Shown: in pieces, positions 20,725 to 32,151 of the stretch
Layout of the letters: each line of letters opens with the position of its first letter
How positions within the stretch are numbered: position 1 is the first letter of the stretch
Assembly: GCF_036549215.1 (NCBI RefSeq)
Contig: NZ_CP144371.1
Location: 620,001-684,000, forward strand
Length of the DNA: 64,000 bases
DNA from: Candidatus Blochmannia sp. SNP
GTDB lineage: Bacteria > Pseudomonadota > Gammaproteobacteria > Enterobacterales > Enterobacteriaceae
Reading direction: 5' to 3'
Notes under the pieces: model-generated
The model's input: only the letters and a program-made list of their open reading frames with translations
What the model was told of the DNA's origin: nothing
The model's database searches: none
Program-made: the position numbers and the translations under genes

Positions 20725-21591
20725 ATGAAATTCAGTGTATATAATATAAAAAAATATGTGTTTTATTGCTTTCTGTATAGTTTAATAACAATATTAAGTG
20801 GGTGTAATGATTTAGTATTATTATATCCTAAGGGTCAAATTGGGGTAGAAGAACGTTCACTAATACTGACCGCATTTGGATTAATGCTTACCATAGTTGT
20901 TCCAGTAATTGGGATGACAATTTTTTTTATCTTAAAATATAGAGCATCTAATACTAAAAATATACAATACAATCCTAATTGGACACATTCTAGAAAAATA
21001 GAATTTGTGATATGGTTTGTGCCAATTTTAATTATTATTTTTTTAGGAGTCCTAACTTGGGAATCTACTCATAAATTAGATCCCAAAAAACCTATTACAT
21101 CTTCTGTTGTGCAACCAATAATTATTGATGTTATATCATTAGATTGGAAATGGCTTTTTATTTATCCGAAACAAAATATAGCAGTTATTAATGAACTTGT
21201 TATTCCAAAATGCATACCTATCAAGTTTAATGTTACTTCTAATTCAGTTATGAATTCTTTTTTTATTCCTCAATTAGGAGGACAAATTTATGCTATGGCT
21301 GGAATGCATACAGAATTAAATTTAATAGCTAACGCGGTAGGACAATATAAAGGTGTTTCATCAAATTTTAGTGGACAGGGATTTTCTGATATGAAATTTA
21401 CCGTTTTTGTTACACAAACTGAAAAAGAATTTGAGCAATGGATACAAAAGGTTCAAAAATCATCTTATCACATTAATAATATGTTAATGTATGAAGAGCT
21501 AGCTAAGCCTAGTGAACATCATCCAATAATTTATTTTTCCAATGTACAATCTAACTTGTTTTATAATGTAATTAATAAATTTAAACATTAA
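20725..21591 (+). CDS. cyoA: cytochrome bo ubiquinol oxidase subunit II
   Basis: Subunit II of the proton-pumping quinol oxidase. The 288-residue product has a lipoprotein signal with lipobox LSGC near residue 27, two transmembrane helices, and a periplasmic cupredoxin-like domain (DWKWLFIYP, SNSVMNSFFIP). As in other quinol oxidases, the CuA ligands are absent. It is shorter than E. coli CyoA (315) because the His/Met-rich C-terminal tail is gone. First gene of cyoABCDE. Confidence 0.96.
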   Translation: MKFSVYNIKKYVFYCFLYSLITILSGCNDLVLLYPKGQIGVEERSLILTAFGLMLTIVVPVIGMTIFFILKYRASNTKNIQYNPNWTHSRKIEFVIWFVPILIIIFLGVLTWESTHKLDPKKPITSSVVQPIIIDVISLDWKWLFIYPKQNIAVINELVIPKCIPIKFNVTSNSVMNSFFIPQLGGQIYAMAGMHTELNLIANAVGQYKGVSSNFSGQGFSDMKFTVFVTQTEKEFEQWIQKVQKSSYHINNMLMYEELAKPSEHHPIIYFSNVQSNLFYNVINKFKH

Positions 21592-21685
21592 AATAAAAAA
21601 CGTTTTTAGTATTTAATTCTTCATTCTTCAATATAAGAATGATGTATTTTCAGTGATATTATAAATATATAGGGATAATAAAGTA

Positions 21686-23647
21686 ATGTTTGGAAAATTG
21701 ACAACACACTCTATTCCATATGACGATCCAATTATTATGTCGACAATTGTCATTGTTCTTTTTATTGGAATAATACTTGCTGGTGTTATTTCGTATTATA
21801 ATAAATGGCAATATATTTGGGATGAATGGATTACTTCTGTAGATCATAAAAAAATTGGAATTATGTATATTGTAGTTGCATGTGTTATGTTTTTGCGTGG
21901 TTTTGCTGACGCGATTATGATGAGAGCACAACAAGCTTTGTCTTCTTCTGGATTATATGAATTTCTTTCAGCTCATCACTATAATCAAGTAATTACTGCT
22001 CATGGTGTAATTATGATTATATTTATGGCTACTCCTTTTGTAATAGGATTAATGAATTTGATAGTTCCGTTACAAATTGGAGCACGAGATGTTGCTTTTC
22101 CTTTCCTGAATTCTTTAAGTTTTTGGTTGTTTATGGTGGGCGTAATTTTAATAAATCTTTCTTTAGGGATAGGGGAATTTGCACAAACAGGATGGGCAGG
22201 CTACCCACCATTATCAAGTAAAGAGTACAGTCCTGGTGTTGGTGTTGATTATTGGATATGGAGTATACAAATTTCAGGAATAGGAACTACTTTAACTGGC
22301 ATAAATTTTTTTACTACAATCTTATACATGAGAGCTCCAGGATTATCAATGATGAAAATGCCAGTATTTACTTGGACCGCATTATGTACAAATACATTAA
22401 TCATTGCGGCTTTTCCAATTTTAACTGTTACTATTGCATTATTAACGTTAGATCGTTATCTGGGAACCCATTTTTTTACTAACGATTTGGGTGGAAATAT
22501 GATGATGTATATTAATTTATTTTGGGCTTGGGGGCATCCAGAAGTATATATTTTGGTTTTACCTGTATTTGGTGTTTTTTCAGAAGTTGTTTCTACTTTT
22601 TCACAAAAGAAATTATTTGGATATACTTCGTTAGTATGGGCTACTATCGCTATTACTGTATTATCTTTTTGTGTATGGTTACATCATTTTTTTACCATGG
22701 GAGCAGGTGCTAATGTTAACGCATTCTTTGGTATTATGACTATGGTAATTGCTATTCCTACTGGTGTGAAGATTTTTAATTGGTTATTTACTATGTATCG
22801 GGGAAAAATTATTTTTACTTCTCCGATGTTGTGGACTATTGGATTTATTATTACATTTTCTATAGGAGGAATGACTGGAGTATTATTGGCTGTGCCCGGG
22901 GCTGATTTTGTATTACATAATAGTTTATTTTTAATCGCTCATTTTCATAATGTTATTATTGGAGGTGTGTTATTTGGTTGTTTTGCTGGTGCTACTTATT
23001 GGTTTCCTAAAGCTTTTGGATATATTTTAAATGAACAATGGGGAAAGAGAGCTTTTTGGTTTTGGATTGTTGGGTTTTATGTAGCATTTATGCCGTTGTA
23101 TATTTTAGGGTTTATGGGTATGACTCGCCGATTAAGTCAGCATATTGATCCAGTATTTTCATCAATGTTAATAACGGCATCAATAGGTACTATATTAATT
23201 GGATTAGGTATTATGTGTCAATGTATCCAAGTAATAGTCAGTATTTTAAATCGGAATAAGTACAAAGATTTAAATGGAAATCCATGGAATGGATCTACTT
23301 TAGAGTGGTCTGTCTCTTCTCCTCCACCATTTTATAATTTTGCAATTATTCCTATAATAAATGATGATCGTGATGTTTTTTGGTATGTACAAAATAATAA
23401 AAATGTTAGACGTTATTCTAACCAATATAAACCAATACATATGCCTAAAAATACTTATTTTGGAGTTTTGATATCTTTTTTTAGTTTATCATTTGGATTT
23501 GGCATGATTTGGTATATATGGTGGTTAGTTATTTTTAGTATGTTTGGAATTATTGCAGCTTGGATTATGAATACATTTAGTGATAATACAGAGTATACTG
23601 TCTCAGTAGAGAAAATTAAAGAAATTGAATATATTAATAATGTATAA
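21686..23647 (+). CDS. cyoB: cytochrome bo ubiquinol oxidase subunit I
   Basis: Catalytic heme-copper subunit. The 653 residues form about 15 membrane helices. Metal ligands are all visible: low-spin heme His in TAHGVIM, CuB His and cross-linked Tyr in WGHPEVYI, the His pair in WLHHFFTMG, and heme His residues in IAHFHNVII. It is near the E. coli length (663). The downstream gene cyoC begins 8 nt inside its end. Oxygen reduction here depends on ubiquinol from the ubi pathway. Confidence 0.98.
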   Translation: MFGKLTTHSIPYDDPIIMSTIVIVLFIGIILAGVISYYNKWQYIWDEWITSVDHKKIGIMYIVVACVMFLRGFADAIMMRAQQALSSSGLYEFLSAHHYNQVITAHGVIMIIFMATPFVIGLMNLIVPLQIGARDVAFPFLNSLSFWLFMVGVILINLSLGIGEFAQTGWAGYPPLSSKEYSPGVGVDYWIWSIQISGIGTTLTGINFFTTILYMRAPGLSMMKMPVFTWTALCTNTLIIAAFPILTVTIALLTLDRYLGTHFFTNDLGGNMMMYINLFWAWGHPEVYILVLPVFGVFSEVVSTFSQKKLFGYTSLVWATIAITVLSFCVWLHHFFTMGAGANVNAFFGIMTMVIAIPTGVKIFNWLFTMYRGKIIFTSPMLWTIGFIITFSIGGMTGVLLAVPGADFVLHNSLFLIAHFHNVIIGGVLFGCFAGATYWFPKAFGYILNEQWGKRAFWFWIVGFYVAFMPLYILGFMGMTRRLSQHIDPVFSSMLITASIGTILIGLGIMCQCIQVIVSILNRNKYKDLNGNPWNGSTLEWSVSSPPPFYNFAIIPIINDDRDVFWYVQNNKNVRRYSNQYKPIHMPKNTYFGVLISFFSLSFGFGMIWYIWWLVIFSMFGIIAAWIMNTFSDNTEYTVSVEKIKEIEYINNV

Positions 23648-24212
23648 ACACAATAATTTAAATAAAAAAACAATATTTGGTTTTTGGTTGTATATAATGA
23701 GTGATTGTATTTTATTTGCAAGCTTGTTTGCAATGTACTTAGTATTATGCAATGGTGCAGAAAATTTTTCTTTGACTAAGGAGATATTTAAGTTACCTCT
23801 TATATTTATAGAGACTTGTTGCTTGTTATTAAGCAGTTTTACTTACGGTAAGGTTATGATATATGCAGAAAAATCATATGTGAAGCGAGTAAATATTTGG
23901 ATGGGGATGACTTTTTTATTAGGTCTATTTTTTATTGGCATAGAAACTTATGAATTTTTTCATTTAATTAAATCAGGATATAGTCCACGTCAAAACGCAT
24001 TTCTTTCTTCTTTTTTTACTTTAGTAGGAACTCATGGGCTACATGTCATGGCGGGACTTATTTGGATTATAGTAATGATTGTACATATTACATTACAGGG
24101 ATTAACTAAAATTAACTACATACGCTTGCAATGCTTGAGCTTATTTTGGCATTTTCTTGATATCGTATGGATATGCGTATTTACTGAAGTATATTTGATG
24201 GGAGTATTGTAA
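23640..24212 (+). CDS. cyoC: cytochrome bo ubiquinol oxidase subunit III
   Basis: Membrane subunit with five helices. The ATG at 23640 (190 residues) overlaps the cyoB stop by 8 nt and is favoured over a start at 23625 further inside cyoB. Family motifs [19 protein letters not shown] and [13 protein letters not shown] are present. Slightly short compared with E. coli (204) at the N-terminus. Translational coupling with cyoB is likely. Confidence 0.94.
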   Translation: MYKHNNLNKKTIFGFWLYIMSDCILFASLFAMYLVLCNGAENFSLTKEIFKLPLIFIETCCLLLSSFTYGKVMIYAEKSYVKRVNIWMGMTFLLGLFFIGIETYEFFHLIKSGYSPRQNAFLSSFFTLVGTHGLHVMAGLIWIIVMIVHITLQGLTKINYIRLQCLSLFWHFLDIVWICVFTEVYLMGVL

Positions 24213-24215
24213 TGT

Positions 24216-24518
24216 ATGAAAAATGGTTATACACATAATTCATATCTAATTGGATTTATATTATCTATAGTTTTGACAATTATTCCGTTTTTTATGGTTA
24301 CATATAATATAACTAATAAAAAGATATTAATGAATATCATTATATCGTGTGCAGTAATTCAGATTTTTGTTCATTTGATTTTCTTTTTACATTTAGGAAA
24401 CATATCTCATCAAGTATGGAATTTGATATCTTTAATATTTATGATATTTATTGTTTTTATCCTTGTATTCGGGAGTATATGGATTATGACACATTTGCAT
24501 CATAATTTGATGATTTGA
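24216..24518 (+). CDS. cyoD: cytochrome bo ubiquinol oxidase subunit IV
   Basis: Small three-helix subunit that assists assembly of the oxidase. The 100-residue product retains SYLIGFILSIVLTIIPFFMV, the central helix with HLIFFLHLG, and a C-terminal GSIWIMTHLHHNL close to E. coli CyoD. It begins 3 nt after the cyoC stop. Confidence 0.94.
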   Translation: MKNGYTHNSYLIGFILSIVLTIIPFFMVTYNITNKKILMNIIISCAVIQIFVHLIFFLHLGNISHQVWNLISLIFMIFIVFILVFGSIWIMTHLHHNLMI

Positions 24519-24539
24519 ATTAATCAGACAATTTATTTT

Positions 24540-25409
24540 ATGAATAGATATTATTTACACTTAATAAAACCGGGGATTGTTATAGGAAATTTAATGTCGG
24601 CTATAGGGGGATTTTTAATAGCATCACGAGGTCAGATGTATTATTTTTTGTTTATTAAAATGATTATAGGGACATCATTAATTATAGCTGCTAGTTGTGT
24701 ATTAAATAATATCATTGATCGAGATATTGATTCAGTTATGGAAAGAACTAAAAATAGAGTGTTAGTACAATACAGCAACTTGCTTTTAAATAAAAGCATA
24801 TTATATGCAGTAATTTTAAGTGTATTTGGATTTTTATGTTTAAGTTATACAAAAAATTTTTTAATAGTATATTTAGCAGCAATAGGTTTATTTACATACG
24901 TTGGTATATATAGTTTGTGGATGAAACGTAGGTCTATTTATAGCATAATAGTTGGGAGTATTGCAGGAGCAATGCCGCCAGTGATTGGATATTGTACTGT
25001 TACAAATCGGTTTGATATGGGAGCTTTAATATTATTAATGATTTTTAGTTTGTGGCAAATCCCACATTCTTATTCTATTACTATCTTACGATTACATGAT
25101 TATAAAGTAGCTTTAATCCCGACTTTTCCTATTAAAAAGGGAGTGAAGTTAACTAAGAATCATATGATTGTATATATTATTGGGTTTATTATAGCGACTA
25201 TATTATTTACTGTAATGGGATATACTAGTTATATATTTTTAATAATAATTAGTATTATGAATTTATGGTGGTTATATATAGGATCATATGGGTACAAAAT
25301 AATTAATAATGATAGTTTATGGGCAAAGAGAATGTTTCAATTGTCTATTATTATAGTAGTATCTTTAAATCTATTTTTATCTTTGGATTCTATTTTATTT
25401 CATATATAA
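24540..25409 (+). CDS. cyoE: protoheme IX farnesyltransferase (heme O synthase)
   Basis: UbiA-family membrane prenyltransferase that adds farnesyl to heme b to make heme O for CyoB. The 289-residue product has the Asp-rich NNIIDRDIDSVMERTKNR motif and the second motif LRLHDYKVA, with about eight helices. Farnesyl diphosphate comes from ispA at 28.7 kb. It ends the cyo operon. Confidence 0.96.
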   Translation: MNRYYLHLIKPGIVIGNLMSAIGGFLIASRGQMYYFLFIKMIIGTSLIIAASCVLNNIIDRDIDSVMERTKNRVLVQYSNLLLNKSILYAVILSVFGFLCLSYTKNFLIVYLAAIGLFTYVGIYSLWMKRRSIYSIIVGSIAGAMPPVIGYCTVTNRFDMGALILLMIFSLWQIPHSYSITILRLHDYKVALIPTFPIKKGVKLTKNHMIVYIIGFIIATILFTVMGYTSYIFLIIISIMNLWWLYIGSYGYKIINNDSLWAKRMFQLSIIIVVSLNLFLSLDSILFHI

Positions 25410-25616
25410 ATGATTGATTATTACATATTATATTTTTTATGTTATTAAATTCATATTGCTTAGTAAAAATTAATTAAAGCTATATTTGAGGATATATCTA
25501 TTAAAAATAGTTTAACATTGTAAATGTTTGTAGATTTTGGGTTAATGTCTATATGTATAGATATTAAAAGAGCTATACTAATTTATATTCAGAATATTTA
25601 TGTATTTCGTGTTTCA

Positions 25617-26777
25617 ATGACTAATAAAGAATTGCATACTATACTAGGATTGGGGATAATATTTGCGCTTCGTATGTTAGGTGTGTTTATGGTTTTGCCC
25701 GTCTTAACGATTCATGTTACTTCTCTTGCAGGAGTAAATGGACATTTGATAGGTATAGCGATTGGAATATATGGTTTAATGCAAATAATATTTCAATTAC
25801 CATTTGGATTAATGTCTGACAGAATTGGACGGAAGCCTGTTATTGTTGGGGGTTTGATTTTATTTGCTCTTGGTAGCGAGATAGCAGCTGTTACTAATAA
25901 TATTTGGGGACTTATTGTTGGACGTGCACTGCAGGGGTCAGGAGCTATAAGCAGTTCATTGATAGCATTGTTGTTAGAATCGGTTCGAGAACAACATCAT
26001 ATAAAAGCTATGGCTTCAGTCGGAATAAGTTTTGGTATTACTTTTGCAATTTCTATGATTTGTGGTCCAATTATTACGGATATGTTTGGATTACACGGGT
26101 TATTTCATACTATCGCTATATTAGCTATATTAGCTATAGTATTTACTTATGTTGTAATAACACCAATTTCTTTTTATCCTACAAAAAATAATGAAAATTT
26201 ATTTGTTACGGTTAATAAAATTAAAAAAATATTTGCTCATTCTCAATTAATAAAACTAAATTTTAGCATATTTTGCGTGCATACTATTTTAATACTAAAT
26301 TTTATCGCCTTGCCTAAAGCGATAATAAACTTAGGATTTCCGCTTGGGGCGCATTGGAAAATTTATACCATTATTATGGTAATGTCTGCTATCACAGTGT
26401 GTGTATGCCTTATGTGTTCTGAGGGTAAAAATTATACAAGAAAAATATTAATTATTTGTATGAATATTTTATTTATATCTGAATTAATCATGTTGACGAA
26501 TATGTGTCATTATCGAATGTTTTTGTGTGGCATGCAGTTATTTTTTATAGCGTTTAATTTAATTGAAGCAATATTGCCTACTTTAATCAATAAAGAATCG
26601 CCAAAAAAATATAAAGGAACCACTGTTAGTATTTATTCTATTGGACAGTTTTTAGGTGTAGGATTCGGAGGAATTTTAGGTGGATTTTTATTAGAAATAA
26701 AAGGGATATGGTTGGTATTTTTTTTTGCATTAATCGTATCAACGTTGTGTATTATTATGAGCCATATGTTACGATAA
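25617..26777 (+). CDS. yajR: YajR-like MFS transporter lacking the C-terminal domain
   Basis: Twelve-helix major facilitator with the loop 2-3 signature DRIGRKPVIVGG and the FGITFAISMICGPII stretch typical of YajR. ATG 25617 is chosen (386 residues) because MTNKELHTILGLG fits the family start; 25524 would add an unusual leader. E. coli YajR (454) has a cytosolic ferredoxin-like YAM domain at the end; here the protein stops after helix 12 (SHMLR). The substrate is unknown. It lies downstream of cyoE, as in E. coli. Confidence 0.88.
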   Translation: MTNKELHTILGLGIIFALRMLGVFMVLPVLTIHVTSLAGVNGHLIGIAIGIYGLMQIIFQLPFGLMSDRIGRKPVIVGGLILFALGSEIAAVTNNIWGLIVGRALQGSGAISSSLIALLLESVREQHHIKAMASVGISFGITFAISMICGPIITDMFGLHGLFHTIAILAILAIVFTYVVITPISFYPTKNNENLFVTVNKIKKIFAHSQLIKLNFSIFCVHTILILNFIALPKAIINLGFPLGAHWKIYTIIMVMSAITVCVCLMCSEGKNYTRKILIICMNILFISELIMLTNMCHYRMFLCGMQLFFIAFNLIEAILPTLINKESPKKYKGTTVSIYSIGQFLGVGFGGILGGFLLEIKGIWLVFFFALIVSTLCIIMSHMLR

Positions 26778-26826
26778 TTTGTTTTTTTTAACATATAATA
26801 TTGTAAAATTGCAATTAATATTTTAA

Positions 26827-26874
26827 CAGTATTAAATACTGAAAGAAAAATTTAGTCCTTCTTATATAAAGAAG
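26827..26874. terminator. two small hairpins between yajR and thiI
   Basis: CAGTAT/ATACTG (26827-26841) and CTTCTT/AAGAAG (26858-26874) lie between convergent genes. They are short (6 bp) but correctly placed to end both transcripts. Confidence 0.4.
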
Positions 26875-26886
26875 AACATTAATAAA

Positions 26887-28350
26887 TTAACGCAGTAATG
26901 TAGTAGGTCGGTAAATTTTTATATTACGAAATCCTTGTTGATATAGATACAAGGCCTGTAATCGACTCATGATGCCATGATCACAATATAGTGCATATAC
27001 TTTGTTTGGATCTAATTTAGAAAATTGATCGATTAATTTATAAAAAGGTATCTTTTTTATCTCTATATTAGTTAAATAAAGAGGATTATTTTTTTGTTCA
27101 GTTTCTGTACGTATATCTAATATTATATCGTTGCTATTTAATATTTTTTTAGTTTCTATTTCAAATAAATGTTGATTGATCATTTGATCAGGAATATTCT
27201 GAACATCTATTATATAAGATTGAGATACTGCACGGTCTAATATAGTAAAATCAAAATTATTTTCTTCAAGTTCAATACGTTTTTTTGTAGTTTTTGCAGC
27301 TGATTTCTGAGATATTGTACCACAATATTCTGGAACAGATTTTGAAAATATTTCTGTTCCTATTTTACGAGCTAAATTAATAATTTTTTCTTTGTCATAA
27401 GAAATTAAAGGACGAAATATTGTGTGGTTAGATACATTATCAATGAGCGTTAGATTAGTCAAAGTTTGACTAGATACCTGTCCTAGTACTTCTCCTGTTA
27501 TTAATGCAGTTATTTTCCATCGATCAGCTACTAATGATGCAGAGCGTATCATCATACGTTTTAATACTATTCCTATTTGATTATCTTTTATTTTAGAAAT
27601 GATTTCTTTAATGACTTCTGAAAAATCAATAGAAATAAATTTTATTTTATGAGAACTACTGAATTTGTTCCATAAATAATATACTATTTTAGATACTTCG
27701 ATAGTATGTATAGGTGTTCCTAAATTAAAGAAACAATAGTGCACTTTACATCCACGTCGGATCAACATGTAACTAGCAACCGCTGAATCAAATCCTCCTG
27801 AAATTAATGAGATAAGTTCTTGTTGTGTACCTATTGGTAATCCTCCTAATCCTTCAAAACGTTCGATAACTATAAAAAGTTTATTATTCTTAATTTCTAA
27901 ATATACAATTTTTTCAGGTTTTATTAAATTAACTTTAATATTGTTTATGTTTTGACATAGTTTTTTTCCCAAATCATGTTCGATTTCCTGAGAAGTAAAA
28001 TTATGTGTGCCATGACGTTTAACTCTTACACAAAAATCTTTTCCTGATAATTTAATATCATGGTTCAGGCTAAGTATAACATTCTTATAAATATCCTCTA
28101 AGGAAGTGAATACACTCTCTTTAACTAATAAAAAATGATGAATACCAGGAATATTCATTAAAATAGTACATATTTTTTGGTTATTATTAGATCTTATTTC
28201 AAGATAATCCCAATGACGTATAATTAATGTTGATTCTTTATTTTTTTTAAAAATAGCCTTAATGTTGACAACTAGAATTTTTATAAAGAATATCCGTACA
28301 GAACGACTTTTTATTGTAATTTCTGGTGAAAATTTGATGATTATTTTCAT
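26887..28350 (-). CDS. thiI: ThiI, tRNA 4-thiouridine synthase
   Basis: It thiolates U8 of tRNA and in full pathways also supplies sulfur for thiazole. The 487-residue product has an N-terminal ferredoxin-like region, the THUMP domain, the PP-loop SGGFDSA (184-190), Cys343 in PEYCGTI and a C-terminal rhodanese domain with Cys456 in CDHGIMSR. All catalytic residues are intact. thiL is absent from its usual place between nusB and pgpA, so the tRNA role is the likely one. It is divergent from ispA. Confidence 0.96.
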   Translation of the reverse strand: MKIIIKFSPEITIKSRSVRIFFIKILVVNIKAIFKKNKESTLIIRHWDYLEIRSNNNQKICTILMNIPGIHHFLLVKESVFTSLEDIYKNVILSLNHDIKLSGKDFCVRVKRHGTHNFTSQEIEHDLGKKLCQNINNIKVNLIKPEKIVYLEIKNNKLFIVIERFEGLGGLPIGTQQELISLISGGFDSAVASYMLIRRGCKVHYCFFNLGTPIHTIEVSKIVYYLWNKFSSSHKIKFISIDFSEVIKEIISKIKDNQIGIVLKRMMIRSASLVADRWKITALITGEVLGQVSSQTLTNLTLIDNVSNHTIFRPLISYDKEKIINLARKIGTEIFSKSVPEYCGTISQKSAAKTTKKRIELEENNFDFTILDRAVSQSYIIDVQNIPDQMINQHLFEIETKKILNSNDIILDIRTETEQKNNPLYLTNIEIKKIPFYKLIDQFSKLDPNKVYALYCDHGIMSRLQALYLYQQGFRNIKIYRPTTLLR

Positions 28351-28653
28351 ATTAATTTTTTGTAGTATTCTAAAAGATGCATGATAATTAATACTCTATA
28401 TTTAATCTATTATATTAAATAAATATTAGTTATCTTAATGTAATCTGATTACTTCTTGTATGGACATAATAAGTTTAATGCATTATTTTATAGTTTATTG
28501 TAGGATGTATGCAAATGATATTTAAATTTGTTAAAATAACTTGTAATTACGATAACATATTAAATATTATTGTAATATATAATTACATATATGAATGTAA
28601 TTTAAGTAGGAATATATTAGTTAAAATTTTGGTTTATGATATATTGAAATATT
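28351..28653. other. divergent spacer thiI/ispA (xseB absent)
   Basis: Non-coding A/T DNA in which E. coli has xseB. It must contain promoters for both genes, but I see no clear -35/-10 pair. Confidence 0.5.
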
Positions 28654-29580
28654 ATGCTTATGCTTGATTTTGTTAATGAGTTGCATGATAGCCATAAACA
28701 AGTAGATGATGCTATTGAACACTATCTAGTTATGTTTCTTAACCGGGATATATCTTTTCTTGAGCAAGCAATACGTTATAGTGTTTTATTGGGTGGAAAA
28801 CGGTTACGTCCTTTTTTAGTTTATCAAGCAGGAAAATTATTTGGTATTAAATCGTCAAAGCTTAATGCTCCAGCAGCAGCTATCGAATGTATGCATGCTT
28901 ATTCTTTAATTCATGATGATCTACCTGTTATGGATAATGATAAATTACGAAGAGGATATCCGACGTGTCATGTTAAATTTGGCGAAGCTATTGCTATTTT
29001 AGCAGGTGATGCTCTACATACATTAGCTTTTACTATTCTTTCAGAAGCACATATGCCAACAATTACAGACCAAGATCGTTTAAAAATGATTGCCACATTA
29101 GCTTCTGCTAGCGGCGCTAACGGAATGTGTTTGGGCCAGTCTTTAGATTTAATTAATAAAAATAATAAAAATATATCAGCTACACAATTAGAAACTATAT
29201 ACCAATACAAAACGGGGTCGTTAATTCGCGCGGCAGTTCGCATTGGAGCTTTATCAGCAGGCAATAAAAGTCATGATGCATTAGCGCCTTTAGATCATTA
29301 TGCTACAACTATAGGTTTAGCTTTTCAAATACGAGATGATATTATAGATGCTTCGTTGAATACGCATAATAACAAAAAAAAAGGTCGAGCACAAAGTATA
29401 CAATCTAAACATGATAACTCAAATACTTATTCAAAAGTACTTGGGTTAAATGCAGCTCGATCTAAAGCTGAAGAATTATATTGTGAATCATTAGCATCTT
29501 TAAAATATGTTGCTAAATTAGGTTATAACACTAGTACTTTGTCAGCATTTTCACGTTATATCATTAAACGTAGCGATTAA
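28654..29580 (+). CDS. ispA: farnesyl diphosphate synthase
   Basis: It condenses IPP with DMAPP and GPP to give FPP for heme O, quinone tails and undecaprenyl carriers. The 308-residue product has the first Asp-rich motif DDLPVMD, the GGKRLRP region, the KTGSLI stretch, and the second Asp-rich motif DDIID. It is followed 34 bp later by dxs, as in E. coli; the pair supplies isoprenoids. Confidence 0.97.
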   Translation: MLMLDFVNELHDSHKQVDDAIEHYLVMFLNRDISFLEQAIRYSVLLGGKRLRPFLVYQAGKLFGIKSSKLNAPAAAIECMHAYSLIHDDLPVMDNDKLRRGYPTCHVKFGEAIAILAGDALHTLAFTILSEAHMPTITDQDRLKMIATLASASGANGMCLGQSLDLINKNNKNISATQLETIYQYKTGSLIRAAVRIGALSAGNKSHDALAPLDHYATTIGLAFQIRDDIIDASLNTHNNKKKGRAQSIQSKHDNSNTYSKVLGLNAARSKAEELYCESLASLKYVAKLGYNTSTLSAFSRYIIKRSD

Positions 29581-29614
29581 TTTTCTCAAACATAATATAT
29601 TAAATAAATTTTAT

Positions 29615-31483
29615 ATGAACTGCAGCTTAGATAAATACTCTGTGTTAGGTTTAATCAACTCTCCAAAAGAGTTACGACGATTATCTGAAGATAATTTAGT
29701 GAAATTATGTAATGAATTACGCCAATTTCTTTTAGCTAGTGTTAGTAGATCTAGTGGACATTTTGCATCTGGATTGGGAACTATAGAACTTACTGTAGCA
29801 TTACATTATATATATAATACCCCATTTGATTATTTAATTTGGGATGTTGGACATCAAGCATATCCACATAAGATTCTGACAGGTCGTCGTGAGCTTATTT
29901 TTAGCATTAGAAATCGAAATGGATTACATCCATTTCCTTGTCGTGATGAAAGCGAATATGATGTGCTATCGGTAGGACATTCTTCTACTTCTATTAGCGC
30001 AGGATTAGGATTAGCAATCGCTGCAGAGCGTGAAATGCTAGGACGTCGTACAGTATGTGTTATAGGAGATGGAGCAATAACTGCTGGTATGGCTTTTGAA
30101 GCAATGAATCATGCTGGATCTATAAAATCTGATTTGTTAGTCATATTAAATGATAATGAAATGTCTATTTCAAAAAACGTGGGAGCATTGAACAATCATT
30201 ATGCTCATATTTTTTCAAAAAAAATATATTCTGATTTAAAATCAGGCAATAGTAACATATTCCTTGATGGTTTTATAACTAAAAAATTAATTGAAGATAC
30301 AGATAATAAAATCAGGAATTTTAGTACGTCGAATTCATTATTTTCACAACTTGGTTTCAATTATATTGGACCTATTAATGGGCATAATGTATTAGAATTA
30401 GTACATACTTTAAGAAATATACGTAATATGAAAGGACCTCAATTTCTACATGTTATTACTAAAAAAGGTTTTGGATATAAACCTGCAGAAAAAGATCCTA
30501 TCAAATGGCACGCAGTGCCAAAGTTTGATCTTAAAATCGGATCATTACCTATAGAAAATACTAAACATATAACTTATTCTGAAATTTTCGGTGATTGGTT
30601 ATGTCAAGTTGCAGCTCATGATAATAAAGTTATAGGGATTACACCTGCTATGCGAGAAGGTTCTGGAATGAATATGTTTTCTCGGAAATATCCAAAACAG
30701 TATTTTGATGTTGCGATTGCTGAGCAGCATGCCGTAACATTTGCTGCTGGTTTAGCTATAGCAGGATATAAACCAGTTGTTGCTATTTATTCAACATTTT
30801 TACAACGTGCATATGATCAAGTAATTCACGATGTGGCCATTCAAAACTTACCCGTTTTATTTGCTGTTGACCGAGGAGGTATTGTTGGAGCAGATGGACA
30901 AACTCATCAAGGTGCGTTTGATTTATCGTACTTACGTTGTATTCCGAATATGATAATTATGGCTCCAAGTGACGCTTATGAATGCAAACTAATGTTATAC
31001 ACAGGATATCGTTATCAATATGGGCCTAGTGTTGTGCGTTATCCTAAAGGATATGCTGTTCCCGCTAATTCCAATGCGAAAAAATTATATATTCTTCCAT
31101 TAAGTAAAGGCGTAATACGTCGTCAAGGAAATTATATTGCTATTCTTAATTTTGGAACTTTATTGCGGTCGGCTTATAATGTTGCATGTGAATTGGATGC
31201 GACATTAGTAGATATGAGATTTATTAAGCCATTAGATGAAATATTGATAAAAACCCTTGCTAAAAATCATCAATTTCTAATAACTTTAGAAGAAAATACA
31301 ATAATAGGTGGAGCAGGCAGCGGTGTAAACGAGTTTATTATGCAGAATAAATTATCGATCCCGGTTTTAAATATTGGTTTACCTGATTTTTTTATCCCTC
31401 AAGGTTCGCAATCAGAAATTTTATCTGAGCTTGGATTAGATAGTATAGGAATTTATAAAAAAATTATGACATGGATATATTAA
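29615..31483 (+). CDS. dxs: 1-deoxy-D-xylulose-5-phosphate synthase
   Basis: First enzyme of the MEP isoprenoid pathway and a source of precursors for thiamine and pyridoxal. The 622-residue thiamine-diphosphate enzyme has [13 protein letters not shown], the ThDP/Mg motif [15 protein letters not shown], and [15 protein letters not shown] with the catalytic Glu. Cotranscription with ispA is likely. It ends 90 bp from the convergent pgpA. Confidence 0.97.
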   Translation: MNCSLDKYSVLGLINSPKELRRLSEDNLVKLCNELRQFLLASVSRSSGHFASGLGTIELTVALHYIYNTPFDYLIWDVGHQAYPHKILTGRRELIFSIRNRNGLHPFPCRDESEYDVLSVGHSSTSISAGLGLAIAAEREMLGRRTVCVIGDGAITAGMAFEAMNHAGSIKSDLLVILNDNEMSISKNVGALNNHYAHIFSKKIYSDLKSGNSNIFLDGFITKKLIEDTDNKIRNFSTSNSLFSQLGFNYIGPINGHNVLELVHTLRNIRNMKGPQFLHVITKKGFGYKPAEKDPIKWHAVPKFDLKIGSLPIENTKHITYSEIFGDWLCQVAAHDNKVIGITPAMREGSGMNMFSRKYPKQYFDVAIAEQHAVTFAAGLAIAGYKPVVAIYSTFLQRAYDQVIHDVAIQNLPVLFAVDRGGIVGADGQTHQGAFDLSYLRCIPNMIIMAPSDAYECKLMLYTGYRYQYGPSVVRYPKGYAVPANSNAKKLYILPLSKGVIRRQGNYIAILNFGTLLRSAYNVACELDATLVDMRFIKPLDEILIKTLAKNHQFLITLEENTIIGGAGSGVNEFIMQNKLSIPVLNIGLPDFFIPQGSQSEILSELGLDSIGIYKKIMTWIY

Positions 31484-31573
31484 ATTATTATTGGTTATAA
31501 TGTGATGTTGATATATTAAATAATAAATTAACATACAAAATTATCGATATTTATTTATTTTATATAAAATATT

Positions 31574-32041
31574 TTAATTGTATAAATTCATCAGAGATAA
31601 AATAATACCAACAGATATGACACTCGCTAATATATCATCAATGATAATTCCGAACCCACCTTTTATTGTATGATCGCACCAGGAAATTGGCCAAGGTTTT
31701 GTAATATCTAATATTCTGAATAATAAAAATGCAATAATTATCCATCGCCAACTATCTGTAGGGATTATAGTTAATATAGTCCACATACCAATAAATTCAT
31801 CCCAAACGATTGATTTATGATCATGAATACCAATTATTTTAGTAGCTTGATTACAAAAAAATATGCCAAATCCTGTTCCTGTAATTAGGAATAAAAAATA
31901 AATCTGATATGGAAATAAATGTATCAATATCCACCATATTGGTATTGCCAATAAAGATGCTACGGTCCCTACGGGTATATAATCAATTGTCCCTAATCCG
32001 AAACCAGTAGCGAATAAATACCCCATCTTAGATAACTTCAT
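31574..32041 (-). CDS. pgpA: phosphatidylglycerophosphatase A
   Basis: A membrane phosphatase in phosphatidylglycerol synthesis. The 155-residue product matches the family core: GTIDYIPVGTVASL, HDHKSIVWDEFIGMW, FRILDITKPWPISW and GGFGIIIDDI. It is shortened at both ends compared with E. coli (172). On the minus strand it follows nusB, with thiL deleted between them. Confidence 0.93.
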   Translation of the reverse strand: MKLSKMGYLFATGFGLGTIDYIPVGTVASLLAIPIWWILIHLFPYQIYFLFLITGTGFGIFFCNQATKIIGIHDHKSIVWDEFIGMWTILTIIPTDSWRWIIIAFLLFRILDITKPWPISWCDHTIKGGFGIIIDDILASVISVGIILSLMNLYN

Positions 32042-32151
32042 ATTACTCTCTTATTGTATGTATAGAAAAGTATAAGTAATAAAATAAATTATTATTTGAT
32101 TAAAATTTAGTTTTGTATTTTATAAGTACTAATCATATATTGATAATACGA

